Shown here: piece after piece, positions 25,910-34,426 of the stretch
Numbering within the stretch: the stretch's first letter is position 1
Layout of the letters: the number at the start of each line of letters is the position of its first letter
Assembly (NCBI GenBank): GCA_016218085.1
Contig: JACREY010000007.1
Span: 109,618 to 173,617, forward strand
Source of the DNA: Ignavibacteriota bacterium
Lineage (GTDB): Bacteria > Bacteroidota > Ignavibacteria > Tepidaquicellales > Tepidaquicellaceae
DNA length: 64,000 nucleotides
Direction: 5' to 3'
The notes under the pieces: generated by a model
The model's database searches: none
Seen by the model: the letters and a program-made list of their open reading frames with translations, nothing else
Told to the model about the DNA's origin: nothing
Position numbers and translations under genes: made by a program

Positions 25910-26833
25910 ATGTTTACAATAATAATTTTACTTTTTGTCATCCTTGTTATTTCTTTTTTGATTAACAAGCAGCTGAAGGAGAACATTCAAATGCAAAAGG
26001 TTATAAACTCTTTCAGAGCAATACTGGTTGCGGCAATTTTAGTGATTTTAATCTTTGCTTCTCTTGTACAGATAGGACCCGGCCAGGTAGGTGTTACAAT
26101 TTTATTCGGAAGTGTTCAGGATAATACACTGAAAAGCGGCCTCAATATTATAAACCCACTGGTTGATGTTGAAAAAATGGATATCAAGACTCAGGCATAT
26201 ACTATGAGCGGTGTAAAGGATGAAGGGCAGATAAAAGGTGATGATGCTATTTCTACACTTTCCTCAGATGGTTTAACGATAAAACTGGATGTAACCGTCT
26301 GGTTCCGTCTAAGCGAGAACGAGGTACCAAATCTTCTCAGGACGCTCGGAACTGATTACATTGAAAAAATTGTCAGACCTGCCTCAAGAACAGCCCTTAG
26401 AGACGTCAGTGTTAAATATACTGCCACCGATATATATTCCTCGAAAAGAGATGATTTTGTAAACGATATTGCAAAGAATCTGGAGAAGTCTTTTGAAGGA
26501 AGAGGAATAATACTGGAAAAAGTTCTTATGAGAAATATAGAATTGCCCGAAAGAGTCAGAGAAGCAATAGATGAAAAAATAGCTGCAGAGCAGAGGGCTC
26601 AGCAAATGGTTTATGTTCTCCAGAAAGAAAAGCAGGAAGCTGAAAGGAAGCAGGTTGAAGCAAAAGGAATCGCCGAAGCACAGAAAATTATTTCCAATAC
26701 AATTAACCCGCAGTATCTTCAGTGGAAATACATAGAAGCCTTGAAAGATTTAATGAATTCCAAAAACAATACAATTGTTATTACTCCGTATGATCAAAAA
26801 TTAACTCCGTTGTTAAATTTGAATAAACAATAA
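25910..26833 (+). CDS. SPFH/prohibitin-family membrane protein
   Basis: 307 aa. N-terminal hydrophobic segments (about residues 1-18 and 34-54) followed by the SPFH domain: GPGQVGVTILFGSVQDNTLK, LNIINPLVDVEKMDIKTQAY and LDVTVWFRLSENEVPNLLRT. A charged coiled coil (EKIAAEQRAQQMVYVLQKEK through KQVEAKGIAEAQ) follows, as in prohibitins and HflK/C. Such proteins form large rings at membranes and often regulate proteases. Here it sits directly after a CtpA-type protease gene, so a protease-scaffold link is a reasonable inference. The next gene, a dipeptidase, starts one base after its stop. Confidence 0.9.
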   Translation: MFTIIILLFVILVISFLINKQLKENIQMQKVINSFRAILVAAILVILIFASLVQIGPGQVGVTILFGSVQDNTLKSGLNIINPLVDVEKMDIKTQAYTMSGVKDEGQIKGDDAISTLSSDGLTIKLDVTVWFRLSENEVPNLLRTLGTDYIEKIVRPASRTALRDVSVKYTATDIYSSKRDDFVNDIAKNLEKSFEGRGIILEKVLMRNIELPERVREAIDEKIAAEQRAQQMVYVLQKEKQEAERKQVEAKGIAEAQKIISNTINPQYLQWKYIEALKDLMNSKNNTIVITPYDQKLTPLLNLNKQ

Positions 26834-26834
26834 A

Positions 26835-28115
26835 ATGAAATATAAATTAATCTGGCTGTTTTTTTTGCCATTACTGATATTATCTGTCTCTTTCTGTAAT
26901 AATAAAGGAGAAAATCAAAAAATATTAATGAAACCGGAAGCAAAAGATTCAATGTTTATGTCCGATATTTTAAATCCGGTTGAAAAATTTAAAGATCTGA
27001 AATCCGATTGCTATAAACTTCATTATGATGCATTTGTTGTTGATTCTCATAATGACTTTATATACCAGGTTTATAAACGCAGTGCTGATTTCGGAAAAAG
27101 GCAAAAATCTACTCAAACCGGTCTCGACAGGCTTATTGACGGCGGCATTAAACTTCAGGTTTTTTCAATATGGCCGGATGAAACTCAGATGAAGAGGGCG
27201 TATAGTTTTTGCAAAGAGCAGATTGAGAGATTTAATAAGATTGAATCCGAGAATTCAGATAGATTCAGATTCGCAAATTCATTCGACGATGTTGTTTCAA
27301 CTGTAGAAAGCGGCAAGCTATGCGGGATGTTCGGGATAGAAGGTGGAAACGCAATTGAAAATGACCTCGACAGAATTGATGAGTTTTACAAATTAGGAGT
27401 AAGATATATCGGAATAACGTGGAATAATTCAAATAAAATAGGAACTTCGGCAAAAGATGAATCGAAGAGCAATTCCGGAGGATTGACGGAATATGGTTAC
27501 AAAGTTATCAGAAGAATGGATGATGTAGGAATGATGATTGACGTTTCACACGCAGGTGAAAAAACATTCTGGGATATTATAAAAACCTCGAAGAATCCGA
27601 TAATAGCGTCTCATTCCTGCTGTTATACATTAAGCCCTCATTACAGAAACCTAACCGACGAACAGATTAAAGCTATTGCAGACAGAGGCGGAGTAGTAAT
27701 GGTAAACTTCTACGACCATTTTATAGATGTAACTAATGCCGATGCATTAAGAACTTCGAATCTGTATCAGCGGTATTCAAAGGAACTTGATGATATTTAC
27801 AAGAACAGCGGCGGGGATATGATAAAATTCAATACCGAGCGTGAAAAATTCTTATCATCTTTAGATTTATCAAAAGGAATTTCAATAGATAAGTTTATTG
27901 ACCATATTGATTACATTAAAAAGCTTGTAGGAGTTGATTACATAGGTTTAGGTTCGGACTACGACGGCGGAATAACTCCGCCGAATGAGCTTTACGACGG
28001 CACTTGCTATCCGATTATAACCAGGAAACTCGTCGAACGGGGATACACGGAACTTGAAATAAGAAAAATTCTCGGTTTGAATTTCCTTAGGGTCTTCAAA
28101 CAGGTATGCGGATAA
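26835..28115 (+). CDS. Membrane dipeptidase (peptidase M19), probable lipoprotein
   Basis: 426 aa zinc dipeptidase of the renal-dipeptidase family, hydrolysing dipeptides and possibly D-amino-acid-containing ones. Metal ligands are visible: His72 and Asp74 (VDSHNDF), Glu168 (MFGIEGGN), His238 (IDVSHAG) and His259 (IIASHSCC). Near the C-terminus is YIGLGSDYDGG. The N-terminus is hydrophobic up to a Cys (LSVSFCNNKG). The residue before Cys is Phe rather than the usual Gly/Ala/Ser, so lipidation is uncertain. It starts one base after the SPFH gene, giving protease, scaffold and dipeptidase in one unit, which suggests stepwise degradation of envelope proteins or peptides. Confidence 0.92.
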   Translation: MKYKLIWLFFLPLLILSVSFCNNKGENQKILMKPEAKDSMFMSDILNPVEKFKDLKSDCYKLHYDAFVVDSHNDFIYQVYKRSADFGKRQKSTQTGLDRLIDGGIKLQVFSIWPDETQMKRAYSFCKEQIERFNKIESENSDRFRFANSFDDVVSTVESGKLCGMFGIEGGNAIENDLDRIDEFYKLGVRYIGITWNNSNKIGTSAKDESKSNSGGLTEYGYKVIRRMDDVGMMIDVSHAGEKTFWDIIKTSKNPIIASHSCCYTLSPHYRNLTDEQIKAIADRGGVVMVNFYDHFIDVTNADALRTSNLYQRYSKELDDIYKNSGGDMIKFNTEREKFLSSLDLSKGISIDKFIDHIDYIKKLVGVDYIGLGSDYDGGITPPNELYDGTCYPIITRKLVERGYTELEIRKILGLNFLRVFKQVCG

Positions 28116-28173
28116 ATGCGATTAGTTATTGATTTAAAACCATATTTAATATATTTTTGATTTTATTTAAATT

Positions 28174-28590
28174 ATGACCAAACACAAATCCGAAGATGAT
28201 GACATTTTCAGCGACGTGCTGAGTGATTCAGAGAAAGTTACTGAAGGCGAACTGAGCGACATATTAAAGAATGAAAACGGAATCAGGAAGAAAGTTTCCA
28301 GATTAAATCTGGCAAAATTTTCAAAGCTGATAAAACAGCTGACCCTGTCTTTTATGATGCTCAAAGATTACAAGGAAAAACATTATACCAATATTCCATG
28401 GCGAACCATAGCTCTGATTGTTGCTGCAATCCTATATTTTATAAATCCGTTCGACATAATTCCTGACCTGCTACCATTTCTTGGTTTCACGGATGATGCC
28501 GTAGCATTTGCGGCAATTTTTAAATCAGCGCAAACGGACCTAATGGACTACTGCAACTGGAAAGGCTTAAATACGGAGGAATATTTTTGA
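28174..28590 (+). CDS. YkvA-like DUF1232 membrane protein
   Basis: 138 aa. A charged N-terminal half (KHKSEDDDIFSDVLSDSEK) is followed by the DUF1232 core, AAILYFINPFDIIPDLLPFL then GFTDDAVAF, a hydrophobic hairpin typical of YkvA proteins. Function of the family is unknown; inner-membrane association is likely. Its stop TGA overlaps the TTG start of the following phosphoesterase gene, so the two are translationally coupled. Confidence 0.85.
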   Translation: MTKHKSEDDDIFSDVLSDSEKVTEGELSDILKNENGIRKKVSRLNLAKFSKLIKQLTLSFMMLKDYKEKHYTNIPWRTIALIVAAILYFINPFDIIPDLLPFLGFTDDAVAFAAIFKSAQTDLMDYCNWKGLNTEEYF

Positions 28591-29384
28591 AAAATAAAAT
28601 AAATTTACTTTTTATCGGGGATATAATCGGAGAACCCGGATTAAACATCGTAAAATCACTTCTTCAAAACTTTATAAGCAAATATAAAATTGATTTTGTT
28701 ATAGCTAACGCAGAAAACATTTCAGACGGGATGGGTTTGCTGGAAAAAGATGCCAAGAGGTTGCTTGAACTTCCGATTGATGTATTATCCGGAGGAAATC
28801 ACACTATGGATAAAATCCAGTCTCACAAATACATAAGCGAAACGAAAAATATTTTAAGACCCAACAACTATCCGAAAGGTGCATATGGTCACGGTTTTGG
28901 AGTTTTCCCAGTAAATGGTACAAGCCATAAAGTTTGCGTTATTAATCTTCAGGGCAGAACGTACATGAAACCAATAGACTGCCCCTTCAGAAACTTCGAC
29001 TGGACATATGATAAAGTAAAGGAAGAATCAAAGATAATAATTGTTGATTTTCACGCTGAAACAACAGCAGAAAAAATCGCATTCGGATGGTATTCGGACG
29101 GAAAAGCAAGCGCGGTATTTGGAACTCATACACACATTCAGACTTCTGACGAAAGGATACTTCCGCAGGGAACAGCATACATATCAGATGTCGGGATGAC
29201 AGGCCCTTATGATTCGGTAATTGGAATGAAAAAAGAATCCTCGATAAAAAGATTCGTTTACGGAACACCTCAAAAACACGAAGTTGCAGAAAACGATTTA
29301 AGATTTGCAGCTGTAGTGTGTGAAATCGATGCTGAAACAGGTAAATCAAATTCCATTAAAAGGATATTTTATCCGGAATTTTGA
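28587..29384 (+). CDS. YmdB-type metallophosphoesterase (TIGR00282 family)
   Basis: 265 aa. Motifs of the YmdB/TIGR00282 family are all present: LLFIGDIIGEPGL, ANAENISDGMG, SGGNHTMDK, FHAETTAEKIA, and GTHTHIQTSDERILP followed by GMTGPYDSVIG. These supply the two-metal site of the calcineurin-like fold. Bacillus YmdB hydrolyses 2',3'-cyclic nucleotides and affects biofilm and motility, and a related role is inferred. The start is TTG at 28587, which overlaps the YkvA stop. No nearer ATG precedes the first conserved strand. Confidence 0.92.
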   Translation: MKNKINLLFIGDIIGEPGLNIVKSLLQNFISKYKIDFVIANAENISDGMGLLEKDAKRLLELPIDVLSGGNHTMDKIQSHKYISETKNILRPNNYPKGAYGHGFGVFPVNGTSHKVCVINLQGRTYMKPIDCPFRNFDWTYDKVKEESKIIIVDFHAETTAEKIAFGWYSDGKASAVFGTHTHIQTSDERILPQGTAYISDVGMTGPYDSVIGMKKESSIKRFVYGTPQKHEVAENDLRFAAVVCEIDAETGKSNSIKRIFYPEF

Positions 29385-29480
29385 CATAAAATTTTACCTT
29401 TGTTTTTACAAAAAAAATATGAAAATTAAAAAAACTAAAATGTTTTCAATTTTCAGTTATTAGCCATCAACATCTTTATT

Positions 29481-30344
29481 ATGAAAAAAATCTCTTTGTT
29501 CAATATTCCTTTAATTATCCTGTTATTAATATTTTTAGCCGGTTGTGATACAACAAAAAGTATCGATTATATTCCCGGAATAATAAAAGGGGTAGTTTTA
29601 GATTCTGCAACACATAAGCCGATCGATAGTGCGTGGGTAACTACCGGAGGAACAGGTGTTTACACGGATACATCTGGAAATTTCAGGATTGTTTATTACA
29701 ACATGCCATCGTCAGGAGTAAATTTAAGCGTAGTTGGCAGCAAATCAAATTACCTGAACGATACTGTCGGAATATGGCTGCTCGCCGATGATTCAGTTAC
29801 TATATCTTTGGTTTTGATGCCTTATAACGGAATACTATACATGGACAATATTGTACTTGAACAATATGCAAACCAACAATCTTTAAGCTCAATAGATTTA
29901 ATGACTATGTCGGCTGTACAAGGACAAAATCCTTACAGGGATATTGATTTAAGAGATTCACTAGGATTAAATCAAAGATTCCGGTTCAGAACTGCTCTTA
30001 CAGATCCGATTCTATTTAGCCTGGATACAAGATTTGCAAATTCACTTGGAAGTTTTACAAAATACCAGTTCGATACCCTGAAAATGATTTACGGAGTCAG
30101 CGGCCAACTTGGAGATTCATACTTTACCCAGTCTGCAATACCATTTTTTCCAAATCCGCTGACAGAGAATGCCGTATATCCTTTTTATCTTGCAGGTAGG
30201 TATTCAATTTATCCCGGTTCGGCAAAAGTATTCGGACTTTTATATATTAATTCTGTATGGACAGATCCGGGAAGCGGTAAAGTAATGGTAAGAGTGGATA
30301 TTAAAGAAAACAGAAACGGTGAAAACAACTTTTTGGCCAAATAG
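29481..30344 (+). CDS. Lipoprotein with carboxypeptidase-regulatory-like domain, paralogue 1
   Basis: 287 aa. Lipobox LAGC at residues 19-22 predicts a lipid-anchored envelope protein. Next is a CarboxypepD_reg-like/CNA-B-type beta-sandwich around 32-108 (IKGVVLDSATHKPIDSAWVT, VYTDTSGNFRI). A C-terminal region shared with the next gene follows, ending in YPFYLAGRYSIYPG, FGLLYINSVWTD and VRVDIKENRN. The shared C-terminal half has no family I know. It is one of two tandem paralogues 95 bases apart. Confidence 0.75.
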   Translation: MKKISLFNIPLIILLLIFLAGCDTTKSIDYIPGIIKGVVLDSATHKPIDSAWVTTGGTGVYTDTSGNFRIVYYNMPSSGVNLSVVGSKSNYLNDTVGIWLLADDSVTISLVLMPYNGILYMDNIVLEQYANQQSLSSIDLMTMSAVQGQNPYRDIDLRDSLGLNQRFRFRTALTDPILFSLDTRFANSLGSFTKYQFDTLKMIYGVSGQLGDSYFTQSAIPFFPNPLTENAVYPFYLAGRYSIYPGSAKVFGLLYINSVWTDPGSGKVMVRVDIKENRNGENNFLAK

Positions 30345-30439
30345 GTTTTTCCTATAAATTTTATATTTGAAATTTCTGAATATTTAAAGTATTTTTAACA
30401 ATAAACTAAGGAAAATTAAAAAATTAAATAAATCATAAT

Positions 30440-31321
30440 ATGAAGATTTTATTGCCCGTCTTTATAGTATTTTCGTTAATATCCTCCTTAATGATTTCCG
30501 GATGCAGCATGACAAGTTCGGATACAGGTACAGTAACATTGAAAGGTGTTGTAATGGATACAACTGTAGTACCTAATACAAGAATACAGGGTGCTGTAGT
30601 TTTAATAGTTTATTCAGGGACTTCATATACAACCACAACAGATTCTGTCGGTTCTTTTACGTTCGAAAATATCAGTGCGGGAGACTGGGATGTATCTGTA
30701 TCAAAATATAATTATTACAAATACAATAAAACCATTACAGTATCCAGCGATTCGGTTTCCATCATAACAATCAGTCTTTTGCCGAAATCAGTTTATGTAT
30801 TTAATAATATTATTTTGGATGAATATTTCTCCGCTGCATCTTATAGCGCGGCTAATTTTCTTACAGGAATGAGAGTACAGGACCTTATAACGGATAAGGA
30901 CATTCAGATAAGGGATTCAATTGTAGGACCTGATACATTAATATATTTAAGATCAGCTTTTTTAGACGAAATCAATACCGGTAAAGCAACCTATTTCAGC
31001 AACACACTGCTTCCCGGATATACAAAGGCTTACTTTGATACTTTATCCAAGTTCCCGACAATTGATAACCAGTTAAATCCTTATCGCGATTTTCCGAATC
31101 AGAACGGGATTGATTATTTACTGACCCTGGGTTCTCATAAAAGAATATGTGCTTTTTATCTGGCAGGCAGATGGTTGGGAGATCCCGCACCAAGGACATT
31201 CGGGCTTATGTTTATAGATTCCGTTTGGTATGACGCTGCATCTAAAATAAGAAAAGTATTAGTAGATATAAAAATTAATACAAATGCAGCAAATGAGTTT
31301 AACCCTAATCCAAGTAAATAA
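30440..31321 (+). CDS. Lipoprotein with carboxypeptidase-regulatory-like domain, paralogue 2
   Basis: 293 aa. Lipobox ISGC at residues 19-22. Beta-sandwich domain about 30-115 (VTLKGVVMDTTVVPN, TTDSVGSFTFENISAGDWDV). Its C-terminal half parallels paralogue 1: DKDIQIRDSIVG for RDIDLRDSLG, CAFYLAGRWLGDP for YPFYLAGRY, and LVDIKINTNAANEF for VRVDIKENRN. Spacing and order are the same, so a tandem duplication followed by divergence is clear, although identity looks low. Outer-membrane or surface lipoprotein of unknown role. A strong terminator follows it. Confidence 0.75.
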   Translation: MKILLPVFIVFSLISSLMISGCSMTSSDTGTVTLKGVVMDTTVVPNTRIQGAVVLIVYSGTSYTTTTDSVGSFTFENISAGDWDVSVSKYNYYKYNKTITVSSDSVSIITISLLPKSVYVFNNIILDEYFSAASYSAANFLTGMRVQDLITDKDIQIRDSIVGPDTLIYLRSAFLDEINTGKATYFSNTLLPGYTKAYFDTLSKFPTIDNQLNPYRDFPNQNGIDYLLTLGSHKRICAFYLAGRWLGDPAPRTFGLMFIDSVWYDAASKIRKVLVDIKINTNAANEFNPNPSK

Positions 31322-31342
31322 TTTTCAGTTTTAATATTTTCC

Positions 31343-31376
31343 AAAAGCCTGTCAATTTAATTTGACAGGCTTTTTT
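31343..31376 (+). terminator. Rho-independent terminator after the lipoprotein pair
   Basis: Arms AAAAGCCTGTCAA and TTGACAGGCTTTT form a 13-bp stem with a short AT loop, followed by TTTTTT. It lies 22 bases after the second lipoprotein stop and just before the comEA-like gene. Confidence 0.9.
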
Positions 31377-31387
31377 GACATAAAAGA

Positions 31388-31906
31388 ATGAAATTCAATA
31401 TAAAATATTTCAGCTTTACGAAAAATGAACTGAAAGCAATTTTATTCATGACATTAGTGCTGCTTTCCGGATTCAGTATAAAGTATATTAAAAACCTGAC
31501 TTCCGACAATTCATTTGTTTTTGACTATTCGGAAAGTGAAGAGAAATTCAAAAAGTTATCTGGTTCTTCGGCAAACCTCCTGATTAAAGACTCTTCAGAA
31601 AGAACAGGATCCGAAAGCTCGCTTACAATTTCGGATAAACTGAAATCCGTTGAGGATTCACTGAAAAACACAGGAAAGAAAAAAAGCAAGAAAGAAGAGA
31701 AACTAAAGCCTAAGAGCATTAATATTAATACTGCTACAAAGGAAATCCTTATTATGCTTCCCGGAATAGGTGAATCAACTGCAGAAAAGATAATTAATTA
31801 CAGGGAAACGCATAACGGATTCAAGAAAATTGAGCATATTATGAAAGTAAAAGGAATAGGCAAAAAGAAATTCGAAAAATTAAAAGAATATATTACCATA
31901 GATTAA
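31388..31906 (+). CDS. ComEA-like helix-hairpin-helix DNA-binding membrane protein
   Basis: 172 aa. N-terminal hydrophobic helix (about residues 17-33), a Ser/Lys-rich linker (about 45-110), then a tandem HhH domain: ININTATKEILIMLPGIGES and IMKVKGIGKKKFEKLKEYI. This is the layout of ComEA, which binds incoming DNA outside the inner membrane during transformation. The domain also occurs in unrelated exported DNA-binding proteins. It heads a plus-strand operon with a PilM-like gene 4 bases later, which supports a DNA-uptake or pilus link. Confidence 0.85.
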   Translation: MKFNIKYFSFTKNELKAILFMTLVLLSGFSIKYIKNLTSDNSFVFDYSESEEKFKKLSGSSANLLIKDSSERTGSESSLTISDKLKSVEDSLKNTGKKKSKKEEKLKPKSININTATKEILIMLPGIGESTAEKIINYRETHNGFKKIEHIMKVKGIGKKKFEKLKEYITID

Positions 31907-31910
31907 ATTT

Positions 31911-32816
31911 ATGTTCACAATAGGTTTGTTTGAAAAATCAATCAGGTTTCTCGAAACCAACAGGGAAAACAAAATTTCCTTTGCCGGAGCCGTTTCGGAT
32001 AATTTTGAACTGGAAAATCTTTTTAAAAAGAACAAGCTTTCCGATACATACATAAATAATGCTGCAGAATTAATTAACAGAGTTATTGAGGAATCAAGGA
32101 CTTCTTCCGACCATTCAAGGCTTCTGATTGATACGAATAAGTGTTTTGCAAATGTTATACCGCTTGACTTTTCGGAAAAGAAGGAAAAACTTAACTCAAA
32201 TATACTGTGGGAACTTTCAAATTATTTTCCCGATAATTACAAGGAGTTCAAGGTAAGCTATCACAAACTTCTTTCTGATTCTTATTCGAGTCAGGTCAGA
32301 GACACTCTCATCATAGGAATTCTGAACAGTAATCTTGAAACACTGAAAAAGCTTTCGCGGCTGCTTAACATTAAGATAACCTCCATAGATATAGAGCATT
32401 TTGCAGCTGAAAAATATTTCAGGGCAATAAGAAAAAGTCTTTTCAAAGACGAAAATATAATGGTAATAGGGAGCAAAAAAAGCCGTTTCGACTTCAGCAT
32501 TATTAATGATTCCGGATGCCTGCATTATGATTATTACATTCCGAGAGAGCTTAATTTTCAGGATAATTTCGCAAATGCATTCATTGGAACGGAAAAAAAA
32601 TACAGAAATTTACAAATTAATAATATTTATTTGTACGGGGATGAAACAGCAGCAGATTCGTACAGCATTATTAACGACCTTTCTGAAAAATCCAGAGTGT
32701 TTCTTTCAAATCCTTTTTATGAAATAGGAATTACCGAAAAAGTAAAGACCGAGATAGTATCTGAAGGTTACAAATACATTCCGCTCTGCGGTCTGGCATC
32801 GGAAGCAAAAAAATGA
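31911..32816 (+). CDS. PilM-like actin-fold protein, degenerate nucleotide site
   Basis: 301 aa soluble protein. Segments match type IV pilus assembly protein PilM by pattern: ILWELSNYFPDNYKEFKVSY (PilM has W.....Y.P.....V..) and LLNIKITSIDIEHFAAEKYF, and it ends PLCGLASEAKK like PilM's ...GLAL. The actin-type phosphate motifs are weak. PilM usually opens with V.IDIGS, here MFTIGLFEKSIRF. The second phosphate loop reads VIGSKKSRFDFSI without the Asp. No PilN, PilO, PilP or PilQ gene follows. Instead rsmD overlaps by 4 bases. A pilus or competence scaffold role is inferred, with a repurposed fold as the alternative. Confidence 0.6.
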   Translation: MFTIGLFEKSIRFLETNRENKISFAGAVSDNFELENLFKKNKLSDTYINNAAELINRVIEESRTSSDHSRLLIDTNKCFANVIPLDFSEKKEKLNSNILWELSNYFPDNYKEFKVSYHKLLSDSYSSQVRDTLIIGILNSNLETLKKLSRLLNIKITSIDIEHFAAEKYFRAIRKSLFKDENIMVIGSKKSRFDFSIINDSGCLHYDYYIPRELNFQDNFANAFIGTEKKYRNLQINNIYLYGDETAADSYSIINDLSEKSRVFLSNPFYEIGITEKVKTEIVSEGYKYIPLCGLASEAKK

Positions 32817-33352
32817 GAATAATATCCGGCATTTATAAAGGGAGAATACTGAAATCCCCTACCGGTATAAATGAAGTCAGGCCAACAACTGACCGGGCAA
32901 AAGAAACACTTTTTAATATTCTCTGCAACAGATATGCTATTGAAGAAAAAACATGCATTGATTTATTTTGCGGCACGGGTAATCTCGGGATTGAATTCAT
33001 TTCACGCGGAGGCTCTAAAAGCATTTTTATAGATACAGACATAAAGTCTGTAAAAGAGAATGCTGCCTTGCTGAATCTGGGAGACAAAGCCGAAATTATC
33101 AGAAGCGAAGCTGTAAGATTTTTGCATAATCCGAATAATAATAGAAATTTGGATTTTACGTTTGCCGATCCGCCGTATAAGTATGATAATTACACCGAAT
33201 TAATATCATCAGTATCAGCTTACAGAACAATACTGGTTCTGGAGCACGACAAAAACCTGATTATTCCGGAAGATTTTGGAATAAAAGTTTTTCTAAGGAA
33301 AAAAATAGGTGTCACAAATTTCACGTTTTTTGATTTTAAAAATAATATATGA
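32813..33352 (+). CDS. rsmD: 16S rRNA (guanine-N2)-methyltransferase RsmD
   Basis: 179 aa SAM-dependent enzyme that methylates G966 of 16S rRNA. Motifs: MRIISGIYKGRILKSPTG, RPTTDRAKETLFNIL, SAM site CIDLFCGTGNLGIEFISRGG, and the DPPY catalytic motif in FTFADPPYKYDNY. Length is normal. It overlaps the PilM-like gene by 4 bases and coaD by 4 bases. The rsmD-coaD pair is a widespread bacterial arrangement. Confidence 0.95.
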   Translation: MRIISGIYKGRILKSPTGINEVRPTTDRAKETLFNILCNRYAIEEKTCIDLFCGTGNLGIEFISRGGSKSIFIDTDIKSVKENAALLNLGDKAEIIRSEAVRFLHNPNNNRNLDFTFADPPYKYDNYTELISSVSAYRTILVLEHDKNLIIPEDFGIKVFLRKKIGVTNFTFFDFKNNI

Positions 33353-33831
33353 AAAAAAATACGGCAGTTTATCCCGGAACATTTGATCCTGTTACAAACG
33401 GGCATCTCGATATTATAGAGCGGGCATCGGGTATATTCGATAAAGTTATTGTCACAATTGCCCTGAATTCAAGCAAAGTACCTTTATTCACAAAGGAAGA
33501 GCGGAAATCCATGATTAAAGAAGTTATAAATAAATATAAAAACGTTGAGGTGGATTCATTTGACGGTTTGCTTGTAAATTATGCTGCGAAGAAAAAGGCA
33601 AATACAATAATAAGAGGGTTGAGAGTATTATCTGACTTCGAATATGAGTTTCAGATGTCACTCACCAACAGGAAACTGGCACCTGATATAAACACAATAT
33701 TTCTGATGCCCAATGAAAAGTATGCTTATCTGAATTCTTCACTTGTAAAGGAGCTGGCAAAATTCAAGGGTCAAATAAAGAGTTTCGTTCCTGAGCCGGT
33801 CAGGAAGAAGCTTGAAGAAAAATTCAGGTAA
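33349..33831 (+). CDS. coaD: Phosphopantetheine adenylyltransferase
   Basis: 160 aa, normal length for the enzyme that turns 4'-phosphopantetheine and ATP into dephospho-CoA. Nucleotidyltransferase signature YPGTFDPVTNGHLDIIERA (TxGH motif) at the N-terminus, IIRGLRVLSDFEYEFQMSL in the middle and NSSLVKELAKFKG near the end. Start overlaps rsmD (ATGA). The operon ends here. Its stop is only 5 bases from the stop of a convergent thioredoxin-like gene. Confidence 0.96.
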   Translation: MKKNTAVYPGTFDPVTNGHLDIIERASGIFDKVIVTIALNSSKVPLFTKEERKSMIKEVINKYKNVEVDSFDGLLVNYAAKKKANTIIRGLRVLSDFEYEFQMSLTNRKLAPDINTIFLMPNEKYAYLNSSLVKELAKFKGQIKSFVPEPVRKKLEEKFR

Positions 33832-33836
33832 AAAAG

Positions 33837-34328
33837 TTATAGAATTTTTGAGAGGTCGGTATCCTTGTACTGATTTCCTGCAAAAAACTTTAGGATTTTA
33901 TCAAATTCGGCAGCGTCAACATATCCTGAATAACAATTCAGAACTTCACCATTATACTTGAATTTAAGGATTGAACCGTCCGAGCCAAGGAAAACATGAG
34001 TTGGATAACCTGTTGCACCAAACAATTTTGAAAGGTCAGAAGCCGAATACTGCTTGCCATTATAGTTATATTTTTCCGAACCCTGTCCGTTAAGCTTAAT
34101 AAAAATAAAATTATTGTTTATGTAATTTTTTATACTCTCGCCGGAGTAAACAGATTGCATTTTTTCACACCAGCTGTCTCCGTCTATATAAATGCTGATT
34201 AATATCTTTTTATTTGCTGATTTTGCTGCTGTCAGGCCGTCATTGAAATTATATGATGTCTGGGATAAAGCAGATACAGAAAAAACCACCGATATAAAAA
34301 CTGCTAATATATATTTTATTGTTTTCAT
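33837..34328 (-). CDS. Secreted thioredoxin-fold protein with WCxxM motif
   Basis: 163 aa. Signal peptide (about residues 1-22), then a thioredoxin-like fold: DGDSWCEKMQSVY with Cys54 and Met57 where a second Cys is usual, and the cis-Pro loop GATGYPTHVFL (Pro109). A further Cys132 lies in the C-terminal part. With only one active-site Cys it cannot act as an ordinary dithiol oxidoreductase. A monothiol role, or pairing of Cys54 with Cys132, is possible. Similar WCxxM sites occur in some DUF255/SoxW-like families. It is a monocistronic gene convergent with coaD. Confidence 0.75.
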   Translation of the reverse strand: MKTIKYILAVFISVVFSVSALSQTSYNFNDGLTAAKSANKKILISIYIDGDSWCEKMQSVYSGESIKNYINNNFIFIKLNGQGSEKYNYNGKQYSASDLSKLFGATGYPTHVFLGSDGSILKFKYNGEVLNCYSGYVDAAEFDKILKFFAGNQYKDTDLSKIL

Positions 34329-34426
34329 AATTCAATTTTATGTCTGATTTTTAAACTCTTATAAGCTTAAAAAGTTTCAGTTAATATTAACAATAATTAC
34401 CCCTAAATGTCAATTCAAATTCGACA

